The notes beneath the pieces are model-generated. The model was not told the DNA's origin and did not search any database. It saw nothing but the letters and a program-made list of their open reading frames with translations. The position numbers and the translations under genes are program-made. From Psychrilyobacter sp. (GTDB taxonomy: Bacteria; Fusobacteriota; Fusobacteriia; Fusobacteriales; Fusobacteriaceae), in assembly GCA_030621995.1 (NCBI GenBank), contig JAUXGP010000070.1:1-7920 (forward strand): a stretch of DNA of 7,920 nucleotides, written 5' to 3'. This document shows, piece by piece, positions 1 to 6,249 of the stretch (positions within the stretch are counted from its first letter, which is position 1; every line of letters begins with the position of its first letter).

Positions 1-158
1 CGGATATATTACTTTCCGGACACCATAAAAATATAGAGATTTGGAGAAAAAAAGAAAGCCTCAAAAGGACTTATCTAAGGCGGCCTGATCTTCTGAAAAA
101 CAGGGAACTGACTGTGGAAGAGAAGAAGATGTTAAAGGAGATAAAGGAAGAACTTTAA
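1..158 (+). CDS. trmD: tRNA (guanine37-N1)-methyltransferase TrmD, C-terminal end (partial)
   Basis: The frame starting at base 3 is open from the left edge to the TAA at 156-158 and gives the last 51 residues of a protein. It contains [13 protein letters not shown], then [13 protein letters not shown], which is the characteristic C-terminal end of TrmD: the loop after the SPOUT knot and the start of the helical C-terminal domain. TrmD uses S-adenosylmethionine to make m1G37 next to the anticodon of tRNAs reading CNN codons, which prevents +1 frameshifting. The gene starts outside the window, where rpsP and rimM usually lie in the same operon; this cannot be seen here. The next + strand gene but one is a second SPOUT enzyme, a neighbourhood seen in several deep-branching bacteria. 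The identification rests on a short but very distinctive tail. Confidence 0.93.
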   Translation, partial: DILLSGHHKNIEIWRKKESLKRTYLRRPDLLKNRELTVEEKKMLKEIKEEL

Positions 159-172
159 CTCCTCCTTCTTAT

Positions 173-243
173 GGTTTCCTTTCGCTAAGGAAACTAAAGC
201 TAGAATATCTGGCAATAGTTTTCCTTTACGAAGGGAAAACGCC
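173..243. repeat. Pair of look-alike hairpins after trmD (possible REP/MITE-like element)
   Basis: Two stem-loops with related sequence lie about 45 bases apart, centre to centre. The first is GTTTCCTT (174-181), loop TCGCT, AAGGAAAC (187-194), extendable by a G-T pair at 173/195. The second is GTTTTCCTTT (218-227), loop ACG, AAGGGAAAAC (231-240), with one G-T pair, and is flanked by GGC (211-213) and GCC (241-243). Both units read roughly ATRG-TTTCCTTT-(loop)-AAGG-AAAC and both are followed by a short stretch and AAAG. Neither has a U-tract, so they are poor intrinsic terminators. Paired, similar hairpins in an intergenic gap are typical of small dispersed palindromic repeats. Alternatives are an RNA-processing or attenuation structure between trmD and the next gene, or a structured small RNA. 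One copy in one window cannot decide between these. Confidence 0.55.
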
Positions 244-267
244 AAAGGGGAAAGAGTTGTAAAAAAG

Positions 268-300
268 AATAGAAAAACTGCTTTAGCAATTTTTTCTATT
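268..300. other. Long AT-rich intergenic hairpin
   Basis: AATAGAAAAA (268-277) pairs perfectly with TTTTTCTATT (291-300). The 13-base interior can add TGC/GCA pairs (279-281 with 286-288), giving a stem of about 13 pairs with an internal loop. The 3' arm contains a run of T at 290-295, but no U-tract follows the complete stem. It could still act as a weak terminator or 3'-end stabiliser for the trmD transcript, or be the third arm of the repeat element just upstream. The rest of the gap (301-379) holds only a small TTAGAA/TTCTAA inverted repeat (329-344), and I see no convincing promoter in it. Confidence 0.45.
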
Positions 301-379
301 CATAATTAATTGGTGACTATCACGATTATTAGAATTTATTCTAACTATAGAAGAAATTTTAAATGTGAGGGAAACCTCT

Positions 380-389
380 AAGGAAAGGG
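380..389 (+). promoter_or_regulatory. Ribosome binding site that selects the TTG start at 398
   Basis: The purine run AAGGAAAGGG ends 8 bases before a TTG codon at 398-400, an ideal spacing. The in-frame GTG at 365 is preceded only by the weak AGAAGAAATTTTAAAT. Family members of the downstream carbonic anhydrase typically begin M-I-Y-x-Y/L-K-x-K-x-P-K-I, which matches the sequence directly after this TTG. Sequence and family comparison therefore agree on the TTG start. Confidence 0.7.
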
Positions 390-397
390 TGAGACAT

Positions 398-919
398 TTG
401 ATATATTCTTTAAAAGATAAAACACCAAAGATAGGAAAAAATAACTATATAGCTCCTAATGCTACTCTGGTAGGAGATATTGAACTGGGTGAAGATGTAA
501 GCATATGGTTTGGAGCTGTATTACGTGGCGATATGAGTAAGATCACTATTGGAAACTCCTCTAATATCCAGGATAACTGTACTGTACACGGGGATGCACC
601 CTACCCTGTCACCTTGGGAGTGGGAGTTACTGTAGGACATAATGCACTTATCCACGGATGTACTGTGGGAGATAACTGTGTAATTGGTATGGGAGCTATC
701 CTGTTAAATGGAGCTACAATACCTAAAAACTGCCTTGTAGGAGCTGGATCTGTTGTAGGAGCCAACTTAGAGATTGAGGAGGGAAGTCTGGTAATCGGAA
801 ACCCTGCCATGGTCAAGAAAAAATTATCAGATAAATATATTGAATATCTAAAATATGCAAAGGATGTATATATAAATGATATAGATATCTATACAAAAGA
901 GTTAGAAGAAGTAAAATAA
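398..919 (+). CDS. Gamma-class carbonic anhydrase family protein (CamH/YrdA type)
   Basis: A left-handed beta-helix protein of 173 residues from the TTG start (184 if the in-frame GTG at 365 is used). It has hexapeptide-repeat rhythm through about residue 140, for example YIAPNATLVGDIELGEDVSI, and a C-terminal helix rich in Lys, Tyr and Glu. The three zinc ligands expected for gamma carbonic anhydrases are present: His in TVHGD, and both His in GHNALIHGC (residues 64, 81 and 86 from TTG). The supporting Arg/Asp of LRGD and the Gln-Asp of IQDN are also there. The acidic proton-shuttle loop of Cam is absent, as in the CamH/YrdA branch. Family members are trimeric cytosolic metalloproteins; some hydrate CO2, while many have no shown activity, so the reaction is inferred. 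The gene lies 239 bases after trmD and 23 bases before a SPOUT methyltransferase, probably co-transcribed with the latter. Confidence 0.88.
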   Translation: MIYSLKDKTPKIGKNNYIAPNATLVGDIELGEDVSIWFGAVLRGDMSKITIGNSSNIQDNCTVHGDAPYPVTLGVGVTVGHNALIHGCTVGDNCVIGMGAILLNGATIPKNCLVGAGSVVGANLEIEEGSLVIGNPAMVKKKLSDKYIEYLKYAKDVYINDIDIYTKELEEVK

Positions 920-942
920 AAATAGAAAAAAGGAGAAAATTA

Positions 943-1506
943 ATGAGAGAAAAAATATATTTAGGCTTAGTACACTATCCTGTATATAATAGAAATCAAG
1001 AAACAGTAGCTACATCGGTAACAAACTTTGATATTCATGATATATCTAGAAGCTGCAGAACATATGACGTAAAGGGATACCATATCATCACCCCGGTAGA
1101 TGCTCAGGTAGAATTAACCAGCAGAGTAATAGGATATTGGAAAGATGGTTTTGGCGGGAATTACAATAAGGACAGGGAAGAAGCATTTACTAATACCTAT
1201 GTAACTGAAAGTATAGAAAAAGCTGTAGAAGAGATAGAAAAAGCCGAGGGAAAAAAACCGGTGATTGTAACAACTTCTGCAAGAGTATATAATAACTCAA
1301 TTTCATATGAAGATATGAGTGAAAAGATGTACAATGATGACAATGTATACCTATTATTATTTGGTACCGGACATGGTTTGATAGACGAGATTATGGATAC
1401 CTGTACTCATATCTTAGATCCAATCAGAGGGAAGACTCAGTACAATCATCTGTCTGTAAGATCGGCAGTAGCTATAATCCTAGACAGACTGTTAGGAGAA
1501 AAATAG
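943..1506 (+). CDS. SPOUT-family SAM-dependent RNA methyltransferase, TM1570 type
   Basis: The 187-residue protein matches the TM1570 family (Pfam Methyltrn_RNA_4). The N-terminal core has LVHYPVYNRNQE, then SVTNFDIHDISRSCRTY at residues 25-41 and YHIITPVDAQ at 46-55. The C-terminal half carries the trefoil-knot SAM site: LLLFGTGHGL at 137-146, LDPIRG at 158-163 and YNHLSVRSAVAIILDRLLG at 167-185. The Thermotoga member is a structurally characterised SPOUT protein, and in some bacteria the domain is fused to TrmD, pointing to tRNA modification, probably ribose 2'-O-methylation. The exact target nucleotide here is not deducible from sequence. The start is clear: AGGAG at 931-935 lies 7 bases before ATG. 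It follows the carbonic anhydrase by 23 bases and ends just before a strong terminator. Placing it near trmD without fusion fits a functional link with that enzyme. Confidence 0.9.
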   Translation: MREKIYLGLVHYPVYNRNQETVATSVTNFDIHDISRSCRTYDVKGYHIITPVDAQVELTSRVIGYWKDGFGGNYNKDREEAFTNTYVTESIEKAVEEIEKAEGKKPVIVTTSARVYNNSISYEDMSEKMYNDDNVYLLLFGTGHGLIDEIMDTCTHILDPIRGKTQYNHLSVRSAVAIILDRLLGEK

Positions 1507-1520
1507 AAATATTCATTTGA

Positions 1521-1550
1521 AAAATCCCCCACTAAATAGTGGGGGATTTT
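1521..1550. terminator. Bidirectional intrinsic terminator between convergent genes
   Basis: A perfect 13-pair stem (1521-1533 with 1538-1550) has five consecutive C-G pairs, an AAAT loop, and A/T ends that supply a U-run in either direction. It lies 14 bases after the SPOUT methyltransferase stop codon and 3 bases past the stop codon of the oppositely oriented aminopeptidase, so it can end both transcripts. Confidence 0.93.
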
Positions 1551-1553
1551 CAC

Positions 1554-3320
1554 TTATATTTGCCTAGTTTTTTCCCTTAACCAGTTTATCTCCTCCTCAT
1601 TTAAATGTGTAGATAATTTTTCAAAGGTAGCGGCATGGTAGGAGTTGATCCATTCCAATTCATCACTATTTAATAGAGATGGATCGATAGAATTTATATC
1701 AATCGGGAAGAAAGATATAGTTTCAAACTCATAGAAAGTCCCATTTTCATTGGTGAAGGCTTCCTTTACTATGACAGTGTTTTCAGTACGAATACCATGC
1801 CTGCCTTCTTTATAAACACCTGGTTCAATGGTTAAGTTCATACCTGTTTCCAGAGGAAGGTCATGACTCTTTCTAACGGAAAAACCTTGGGGTCCCTCAT
1901 GGATATTCAGGAAAAATCCAACCCCGTGCCCGGTTCCACACTTATAGTCTATTCCTTCCAGCCACAGTGGATATCTGGCTAACATATCTAATTTATAACC
2001 GGTAGTCCCCTTTAAAAATTTAGCTCTGCTGAGGGTAATTACACTTTTCAATACCAAAGTAAAATCTTTTTTCTGCTCAGGAGTGATATTGCCCAGTGAA
2101 AATGTTCTGGTGATATCGGTAGTCCCGTTTAGATATTGTCCCCCCGAATCAACCAATAGAAACCCTTCTTCTTTTAAAGTATACGTATTTTTATTATTGG
2201 CTTTAAAATGCATAAGGGCTGCATGATCTTTATATCCGGCAATGGTATCAAAACTGATACCCTTAAATCCATCTATCTTAGCTCTTTCATTTTTGATAAT
2301 ATTTTCTACATCCAGTTCAGTGATAGAAGTTTCTTTAAAATTTTCTTCAATATATTTAAATCCTTTCAGGAGAGCTATGGAGTCATTTAAATAACATTCC
2401 CTTGAATTTTGTATCTCTATCTCATTTTTAACAGCTTTTAAGTGGGTGGTTATCTCTTTTTCCTGGATTATTTTATTGTCTTGAAGCAGTGACTGTATAT
2501 AAATACTTGTTCTTTCCGGACTGAGATAGATATTTTTATCTTTTAAATTGGACAGGGCCTCATCGATCCCATCATAGGATTTCAAAACTATATTATTTTC
2601 TTTAAGGTATAGATTAGTTTGTTCATCTAATTTGTTCCTATCTATAAATAGAGTAGTTTTATCATCTTCAATAAGTGCATATGCATAGAAGGTGGTATTA
2701 TTTAATACATCATTTCCTCTCAGATTAAAAGTCCATGCAATATCATCTAAAGAACTGATAATATAACTATCAGCACCATGGGAGTGATAGATCTCGCGAA
2801 TAATATCAATTTTTTCTGTGACAGACTTACCGGCATAGCAAAGATCGTGAACAAATATATTTTCCTTTGGGAAACCAGGTCTGTCATCCCAGATAGATTC
2901 CAACAGATCATGCTGGATTTTAAAATTGTCCTTATCAAATCCTTTCTTTAATTCATTGTAGGCAGAAACAGAGACGACTTTTCCGTCAAATCCAATAATA
3001 CCATCTTTCTGAATAACGCTTTTTAACCATTCAGGGTAGGTAGGTACTCCCTCTTCAGCCATCTTAAAAAGATCAAACCCACTTCCTTCAAGCTCTTTTT
3101 CAGCTTGAATAAAGTATCTCCCATCTGTCCAAAGTCCGGCAGAATCAGAGGTGATAACGGCAGTTCCGGCACTGCCTGTAAAGTTACTGATCCATCTCCT
3201 GCCCTTAAAATATTCTGCTACATATTCACTTTGATGTGCATCTGAACTGGGAATAATATATGCATCTATTCCCTTTTCACTCATTTCATTTCTAAGTTTT
3301 AAAAGTTTATCATTTAACAT
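1554..3320 (-). CDS. Xaa-Pro aminopeptidase (aminopeptidase P, M24B, three-domain type)
   Basis: A 588-residue metallopeptidase that removes an N-terminal residue preceding proline. The layout is that of the long aminopeptidase P found in eukaryotic cytosol and many bacteria: a creatinase-like N-terminal domain (about 1-135), a second similar domain (about 155-300), the pita-bread catalytic domain (about 305-525) and a C-terminal extension (to 588). All five ligands for the two metal ions are visible: Asp391 in LVDSGG, Asp402 in GTTDITRTF, His465 in GTGHGVG, Glu499 in TIEPGVY and Glu513 in GIRTENT. The accessory His366 (YKDHAA) and His474 (NIHEGP) are also present. There is no signal peptide, so it is cytosolic and probably serves peptide catabolism. 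The ATG has an excellent site, AAGGGAGG, 5 bases upstream on the minus strand (3326-3333). It is transcribed alone, between its own promoter and the shared terminator, and the sequence shows no damage. Confidence 0.96.
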   Translation of the reverse strand: MLNDKLLKLRNEMSEKGIDAYIIPSSDAHQSEYVAEYFKGRRWISNFTGSAGTAVITSDSAGLWTDGRYFIQAEKELEGSGFDLFKMAEEGVPTYPEWLKSVIQKDGIIGFDGKVVSVSAYNELKKGFDKDNFKIQHDLLESIWDDRPGFPKENIFVHDLCYAGKSVTEKIDIIREIYHSHGADSYIISSLDDIAWTFNLRGNDVLNNTTFYAYALIEDDKTTLFIDRNKLDEQTNLYLKENNIVLKSYDGIDEALSNLKDKNIYLSPERTSIYIQSLLQDNKIIQEKEITTHLKAVKNEIEIQNSRECYLNDSIALLKGFKYIEENFKETSITELDVENIIKNERAKIDGFKGISFDTIAGYKDHAALMHFKANNKNTYTLKEEGFLLVDSGGQYLNGTTDITRTFSLGNITPEQKKDFTLVLKSVITLSRAKFLKGTTGYKLDMLARYPLWLEGIDYKCGTGHGVGFFLNIHEGPQGFSVRKSHDLPLETGMNLTIEPGVYKEGRHGIRTENTVIVKEAFTNENGTFYEFETISFFPIDINSIDPSLLNSDELEWINSYHAATFEKLSTHLNEEEINWLREKTRQI

Positions 3321-3361
3321 CTGTGCCTCCCTTAATAATTTTTAATATTTTATTCAATCCA

Positions 3362-3389
3362 AGTATACTCTATTTCGTGAAAGAAACAA
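3362..3389 (-). promoter_or_regulatory. Likely sigma-70-type promoter for the aminopeptidase
   Basis: On the minus strand, TATACT (3362-3367, five of six consensus bases) is preceded after 16 bases by TTGTTT (3384-3389, good only in its first three bases). Transcription would start near 3355, leaving a leader of about 35 bases with the strong ribosome binding site. The region 3393-3456 upstream is almost pure A/T and could act as an UP-like stretch. I see no gene in 3334-3456. Confidence 0.5.
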
Positions 3390-3456
3390 GATAAAACTAA
3401 TAAAAAATTAAAAAAACAAATTTTATTTTATGGAAACGAAAATATATAATCTAAGT

Positions 3457-3492
3457 AAAAAAAAGTGGATTTCCAACCGGAAATACCACTTT
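3457..3492 (-). terminator. Intrinsic terminator of the ABC exporter / chalcone-isomerase-like operon
   Basis: Read on the minus strand, the stem pairs 3479-3492 with 3462-3474: AAAGTGG and ATTTCC against GGAAAT and CCACTTT, with a single bulged base at 3485 and an AACC loop (3475-3478) in + orientation. It runs into eight consecutive U residues (A-run 3457-3464 on the + strand). It lies 12 bases past the stop codon of the chalcone-isomerase-like gene and insulates the downstream aminopeptidase promoter. Confidence 0.9.
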
Positions 3493-3504
3493 AATTTGCT
3501 TTAT

Positions 3505-4074
3505 TTAATGTTTTATCTTTGGACCTCCTAAAATTTCAGTTTTTAGTTTTTTATCCACAGGAGTATTTCCTATCCACAGCTGGATCAGCCTTTCACTGAA
3601 CCGGTTCCCCTGTATAGATTTAATCAGTCTATTATTTTTATAGACCTTTACTCCTACACCGGGGATTATATTAAAGATAAATTCATCCCCAACTATAATT
3701 TCTTCATCGAATGTAGATACAAAAATATCTATCTCCCCTTGCAGTTTATCCATCTCCTCTTCACTGGATGAACTTCTCAATTCAGCCCTGAGAGCACTTT
3801 TTAATAATTTACGGTTGATCCAGCTGGATACAATATTCAGGTGCATACTTTTAATGGTGCTGGAGTTAATTATAGATGCCGCATCATTTGTAGGAGTAAC
3901 AACATATAGAGAACCCACATATATATCTATAAAAAATTTATTTCTGGTTCCGGCACCATTTAAAAGAAGCTCCTGATTATAAACTTTAATTTTATCCTTT
4001 AAAACAACTCCGTTGACTGTTTTGGAGTATAAAAATGTAGAAAAAATAAATAAAAATAATATAATTTTTTTCAT
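3505..4074 (-). CDS. Secreted chalcone-isomerase-like family protein
   Basis: A 189-residue protein with a clear signal peptide: Lys2-Lys3, a hydrophobic core IILFLFIFSTFL, and probable cleavage after Ser17. The mature part reads like bacterial chalcone-isomerase-like proteins. It has VNGVVLKDKIKVYNQELLLN, then GAGTRNKFFIDIYVGSLYV (residues 40-58, with the family's conserved Arg44), a helical region rich in Ser and Glu (96-118), GDEFIFNIIPGVGVKVY (129-145) and the terminal LIQLWIGNTPVDKKLKTEIL. Bacterial members are mostly periplasmic and their biochemical role is unknown. True flavonoid isomerisation is not expected, and lipid or fatty-acid binding is only a guess from related fatty-acid-binding proteins. 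AAGGAG at 4081-4086 lies 6 bases before ATG. The gene starts 17 bases after the GNAT remnant and is last in the ABC operon, ending at a strong terminator. Confidence 0.85.
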   Translation of the reverse strand: MKKIILFLFIFSTFLYSKTVNGVVLKDKIKVYNQELLLNGAGTRNKFFIDIYVGSLYVVTPTNDAASIINSSTIKSMHLNIVSSWINRKLLKSALRAELRSSSSEEEMDKLQGEIDIFVSTFDEEIIVGDEFIFNIIPGVGVKVYKNNRLIKSIQGNRFSERLIQLWIGNTPVDKKLKTEILGGPKIKH

Positions 4075-4091
4075 ATAAAACTCCTTAAACC

Positions 4092-4445
4092 TTATTCTAA
4101 GGTCATCCCCATTATATGGGAATCATAATATTTACCATCAGAAAAGAAATTTTTCCTGATTGTTCCTTCCAGTTCAAAGCCTAATTTTTTATATAGAACA
4201 ACAGCCCTCCTATTATCCTCCCGGACTTCCAGATTAATTTTTTTGATGATATTAGTATCCCTGGCCCATTCAATAAGATTATATAATAGATTGTATCCAA
4301 TCCCATTTCCCCAATAGTCTTTTAAGATACTTATTCCAAATTCACCTGCATGTGCAGTTCTTTGACTATTCCCCCCTCTAAATTGGAGGTTTCCTATGAT
4401 GATTCCATCTAATTCTGCAATGATGGAGTATTTATTGTTGTGACA
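4092..4445 (-). pseudogene. N-terminally truncated GNAT acetyltransferase (RimJ/RimL- or YhhY-like) without a start codon
   Basis: On the minus strand, an open frame of 117 codons runs from just after an in-frame TAA (4446-4448) to TAA at 4092-4094. It encodes the C-terminal two thirds of a GNAT N-acetyltransferase: a strand YSIIAELDGIIIGNLQF, then GEFGISILKDYWGNGIGYNL with the acetyl-CoA loop (WGNGIG), INLEVREDNRRAVVLYKKLG, and the typical ending FELEGTIR...DGKYYDSHIMGM. About 55-60 N-terminal residues that a complete enzyme of about 170 would have are missing. The frame contains no ATG, GTG or TTG until two ATG codons in its last 7 codons. It overlaps the preceding ABC gene's stop codon by 14 bases. 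The remaining frame has no internal stop, so the loss looks recent, or the frame is translated in an unusual way. I call it a pseudogene by 5' deletion; a +1 frameshift extension of the ABC protein is a less likely alternative. Confidence 0.72.
4111..4116 (-). promoter_or_regulatory. Possible internal -10 element ahead of the chalcone-isomerase-like gene
   Basis: A perfect TATAAT lies on the minus strand within the end of the GNAT remnant. It would start transcription about 30 bases before the chalcone-isomerase-like ATG. The -35 position (about 4134-4140) is poor (GATGGT or TGATGG). In AT-rich DNA a lone hexamer is weak evidence, so this is tentative. If real, it would let the last gene be expressed apart from the exporter. 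Confidence 0.25.
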
Positions 4446-6249
4446 TTAATTTTGATTCTTCATCCCGGGTAAATTGATGGGTATAAAGGGTGAAGTATGT
4501 CCCTTTTTTCTCCATTAAAAAATTGTGATTTCCCTCCTCCAGAACCTTTCCATCTTTTATAACTAAGATCCTGTCGGCGTTAATTATAGTTGAGAGTCTG
4601 TGAGCAATTATAAAACTGGTTCTTCCATGCAGAAGTGTATCGGTAGCATCTTGAATGATCTTTTCACTCTCTGCATCGATAGAGGAGGTAGCCTCATCCA
4701 GGATAAATATGCTGGGGTTTTTTAGGATAGCTCTGGCAAAAGAGATCAGTTGTTTTTGTCCGGTAGACAGGTTGTTTCCTCCCTCTCCGACTTCTGTATC
4801 ATAACCATATGTAAATTTACTGATAAAGTCATGTGCCTTTACTAATTTGGCTGCTCCTATAATCTCTTCGAATGCAGCTTCCCTCTTGCCGTAGGAGATA
4901 TTATCTTTGATACTGCCACTGAATAGATGCGGTGTCTGGAGTACATAACCTAAGTTATGGTGCAGCCAGCTTTGGGATCTTTCCCTGTAGTCTATACCAT
5001 CTATTAAAACACTTCCCTGTGTTGGTTCATAAAATCTGCATGCAAGATTTACGATTGTAGATTTTCCAGACCCTGTCTCTCCCACAAGGGCTATTGTTTC
5101 CCCGGAAGATATCTTTAGGTTAAAATTTTCTAGGATAGGTTCCCCGTTATTATATCCAAAATGAACATTTTTGAACTCTATATCACCATCTATTTTTTCC
5201 CAGTTATGAATTTTTTTCTCACAGATATCCCCATATTTTTCTATGATTTCCACAGAGTCTTTGATTTCAAGGTCTGAATTAATCAGTTCTAAAACCCTTT
5301 CAAAGGAGGCATGAGCTGACTGCATCTCAGCAAAAACCCTGGAAAATTCTTTTATGGGATCGAAAAACATGATGGTATAGTTGATAAAAAGAACCAGGGT
5401 TCCCACACTAATCACTTCATTTGAAATAAAATTTTGACCGATCCCTAAAACCGCCACAAGTCCGACACTATTCAGTCCTATTATCATAGGAAGATAAAGT
5501 GCAGTTATCATAGCAGCTCTCACAGAAGTCCTGTTCATTCGGGAGGTTAAATTTTCAAATTCATCGATGTTTTTTTCTTCATTTACGAGGATCTTAGATG
5601 TTTTAGCTCCTAAAATACCTTCGTTGTATGCCCCGCTTATAAGGGAGTTAATTTTTCGTACATCTCTCTGTGTCCTCAAAATTTTGGTTTGAAAATAGAT
5701 ACTGATTATGATCAAAATCGGGAGTAAAAAGATAAGGATCAAGGCCAATTTATAGTTTAATTTAAACATCATAACCAAAATACCACTGAGAAATCCGATA
5801 CTCCAGATCATATCTACAAATCCCCAGGCTACAATTTCTCCGATTTTTCTAATATCGGAGGTCATCCTTGCCATGATCCATCCGTCGGCATTTGTATCAA
5901 AATATGAGAATGATTGATATTGCAGTTTTTCAAAAGCTTTTTCCCGGAGGGAATATACCAGTGCCATCTCAACTTTCCCACCATAGGAGATAAATACATA
6001 GATTAAAATTAATAAACTCACGGTGATGCCGATATATTTTATTAAAAATAAATTTATTCCCAGGGTGCTTCCACGAAGGATAAAGTCATCTATGGCAATT
6101 TTTTGCATGACAGGGAGATAAGCTTCCAAGCCAGAAATAATAATTATGCTGACAAAGATAACAGCAATTTTTCCCTTAAAGGGTTTTAGAAAGAACAAGA
6201 TATTCTTTATGATATTTACAGATGATTTTTTATTTATAGTTTCCATCAT
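4432..6249 (-). CDS. ABC exporter half-transporter, consensus-site subunit (TM288/BmrD-like)
   Basis: A 605-residue protein with an N-terminal exporter membrane domain (about 25-310: six hydrophobic segments near 27-45, 66-90, 140-163, 167-187, 245-272 and 280-297) and a C-terminal nucleotide-binding domain (about 355-590). Visible motifs are A-loop Tyr366 (FGY), Walker A GETGSGKST at 390-398, Q-loop Gln438, signature LSTGQ at 494-498, Walker B IFILDE with Asp518 and catalytic Glu519, D-loop SSID and switch His550. A full Walker B with an altered signature is what the catalytic partner of a heterodimeric exporter (TM287/288, BmrC/BmrD type) looks like. Its ATG overlaps the upstream subunit's TAA by one base. 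A second ATG directly follows and, being 7 bases from AAGGAAGGGG, may be the real start. The substrate is unknown; relatives export drugs, lipids or peptides. Confidence 0.94.
   Translation of the reverse strand: MMETINKKSSVNIIKNILFFLKPFKGKIAVIFVSIIIISGLEAYLPVMQKIAIDDFILRGSTLGINLFLIKYIGITVSLLILIYVFISYGGKVEMALVYSLREKAFEKLQYQSFSYFDTNADGWIMARMTSDIRKIGEIVAWGFVDMIWSIGFLSGILVMMFKLNYKLALILIFLLPILIIISIYFQTKILRTQRDVRKINSLISGAYNEGILGAKTSKILVNEEKNIDEFENLTSRMNRTSVRAAMITALYLPMIIGLNSVGLVAVLGIGQNFISNEVISVGTLVLFINYTIMFFDPIKEFSRVFAEMQSAHASFERVLELINSDLEIKDSVEIIEKYGDICEKKIHNWEKIDGDIEFKNVHFGYNNGEPILENFNLKISSGETIALVGETGSGKSTIVNLACRFYEPTQGSVLIDGIDYRERSQSWLHHNLGYVLQTPHLFSGSIKDNISYGKREAAFEEIIGAAKLVKAHDFISKFTYGYDTEVGEGGNNLSTGQKQLISFARAILKNPSIFILDEATSSIDAESEKIIQDATDTLLHGRTSFIIAHRLSTIINADRILVIKDGKVLEEGNHNFLMEKKGTYFTLYTHQFTRDEESKLMSQQ

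Noticed and set aside
268..300. Hairpin as a classical Rho-independent terminator for trmD
   Set aside because: The stem is mostly A-T pairs and is followed by CATAATTAATTGG rather than a U-tract, so it is listed as a hairpin of unknown role instead.
313..323. GTGA-CTA-TCAC inverted repeat as a CRP/FNR-like operator
   Set aside because: The arms are only four bases with a three-base spacer, which fits neither the CRP (TGTGA-N6-TCACA) nor the FNR (TTGAT-N4-ATCAA) pattern, and no clear promoter is next to it.
365..397. GTG start at 365 giving a 184-residue carbonic anhydrase
   Set aside because: It has no good ribosome binding site, and the extra 11 residues do not match the family. The TTG at 398 has both.
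601..816. Minus-strand open frame inside the carbonic anhydrase gene
   Set aside because: It is a reverse shadow of the hexapeptide-repeat coding sequence, with low-complexity Pro/Thr composition and no family resemblance.
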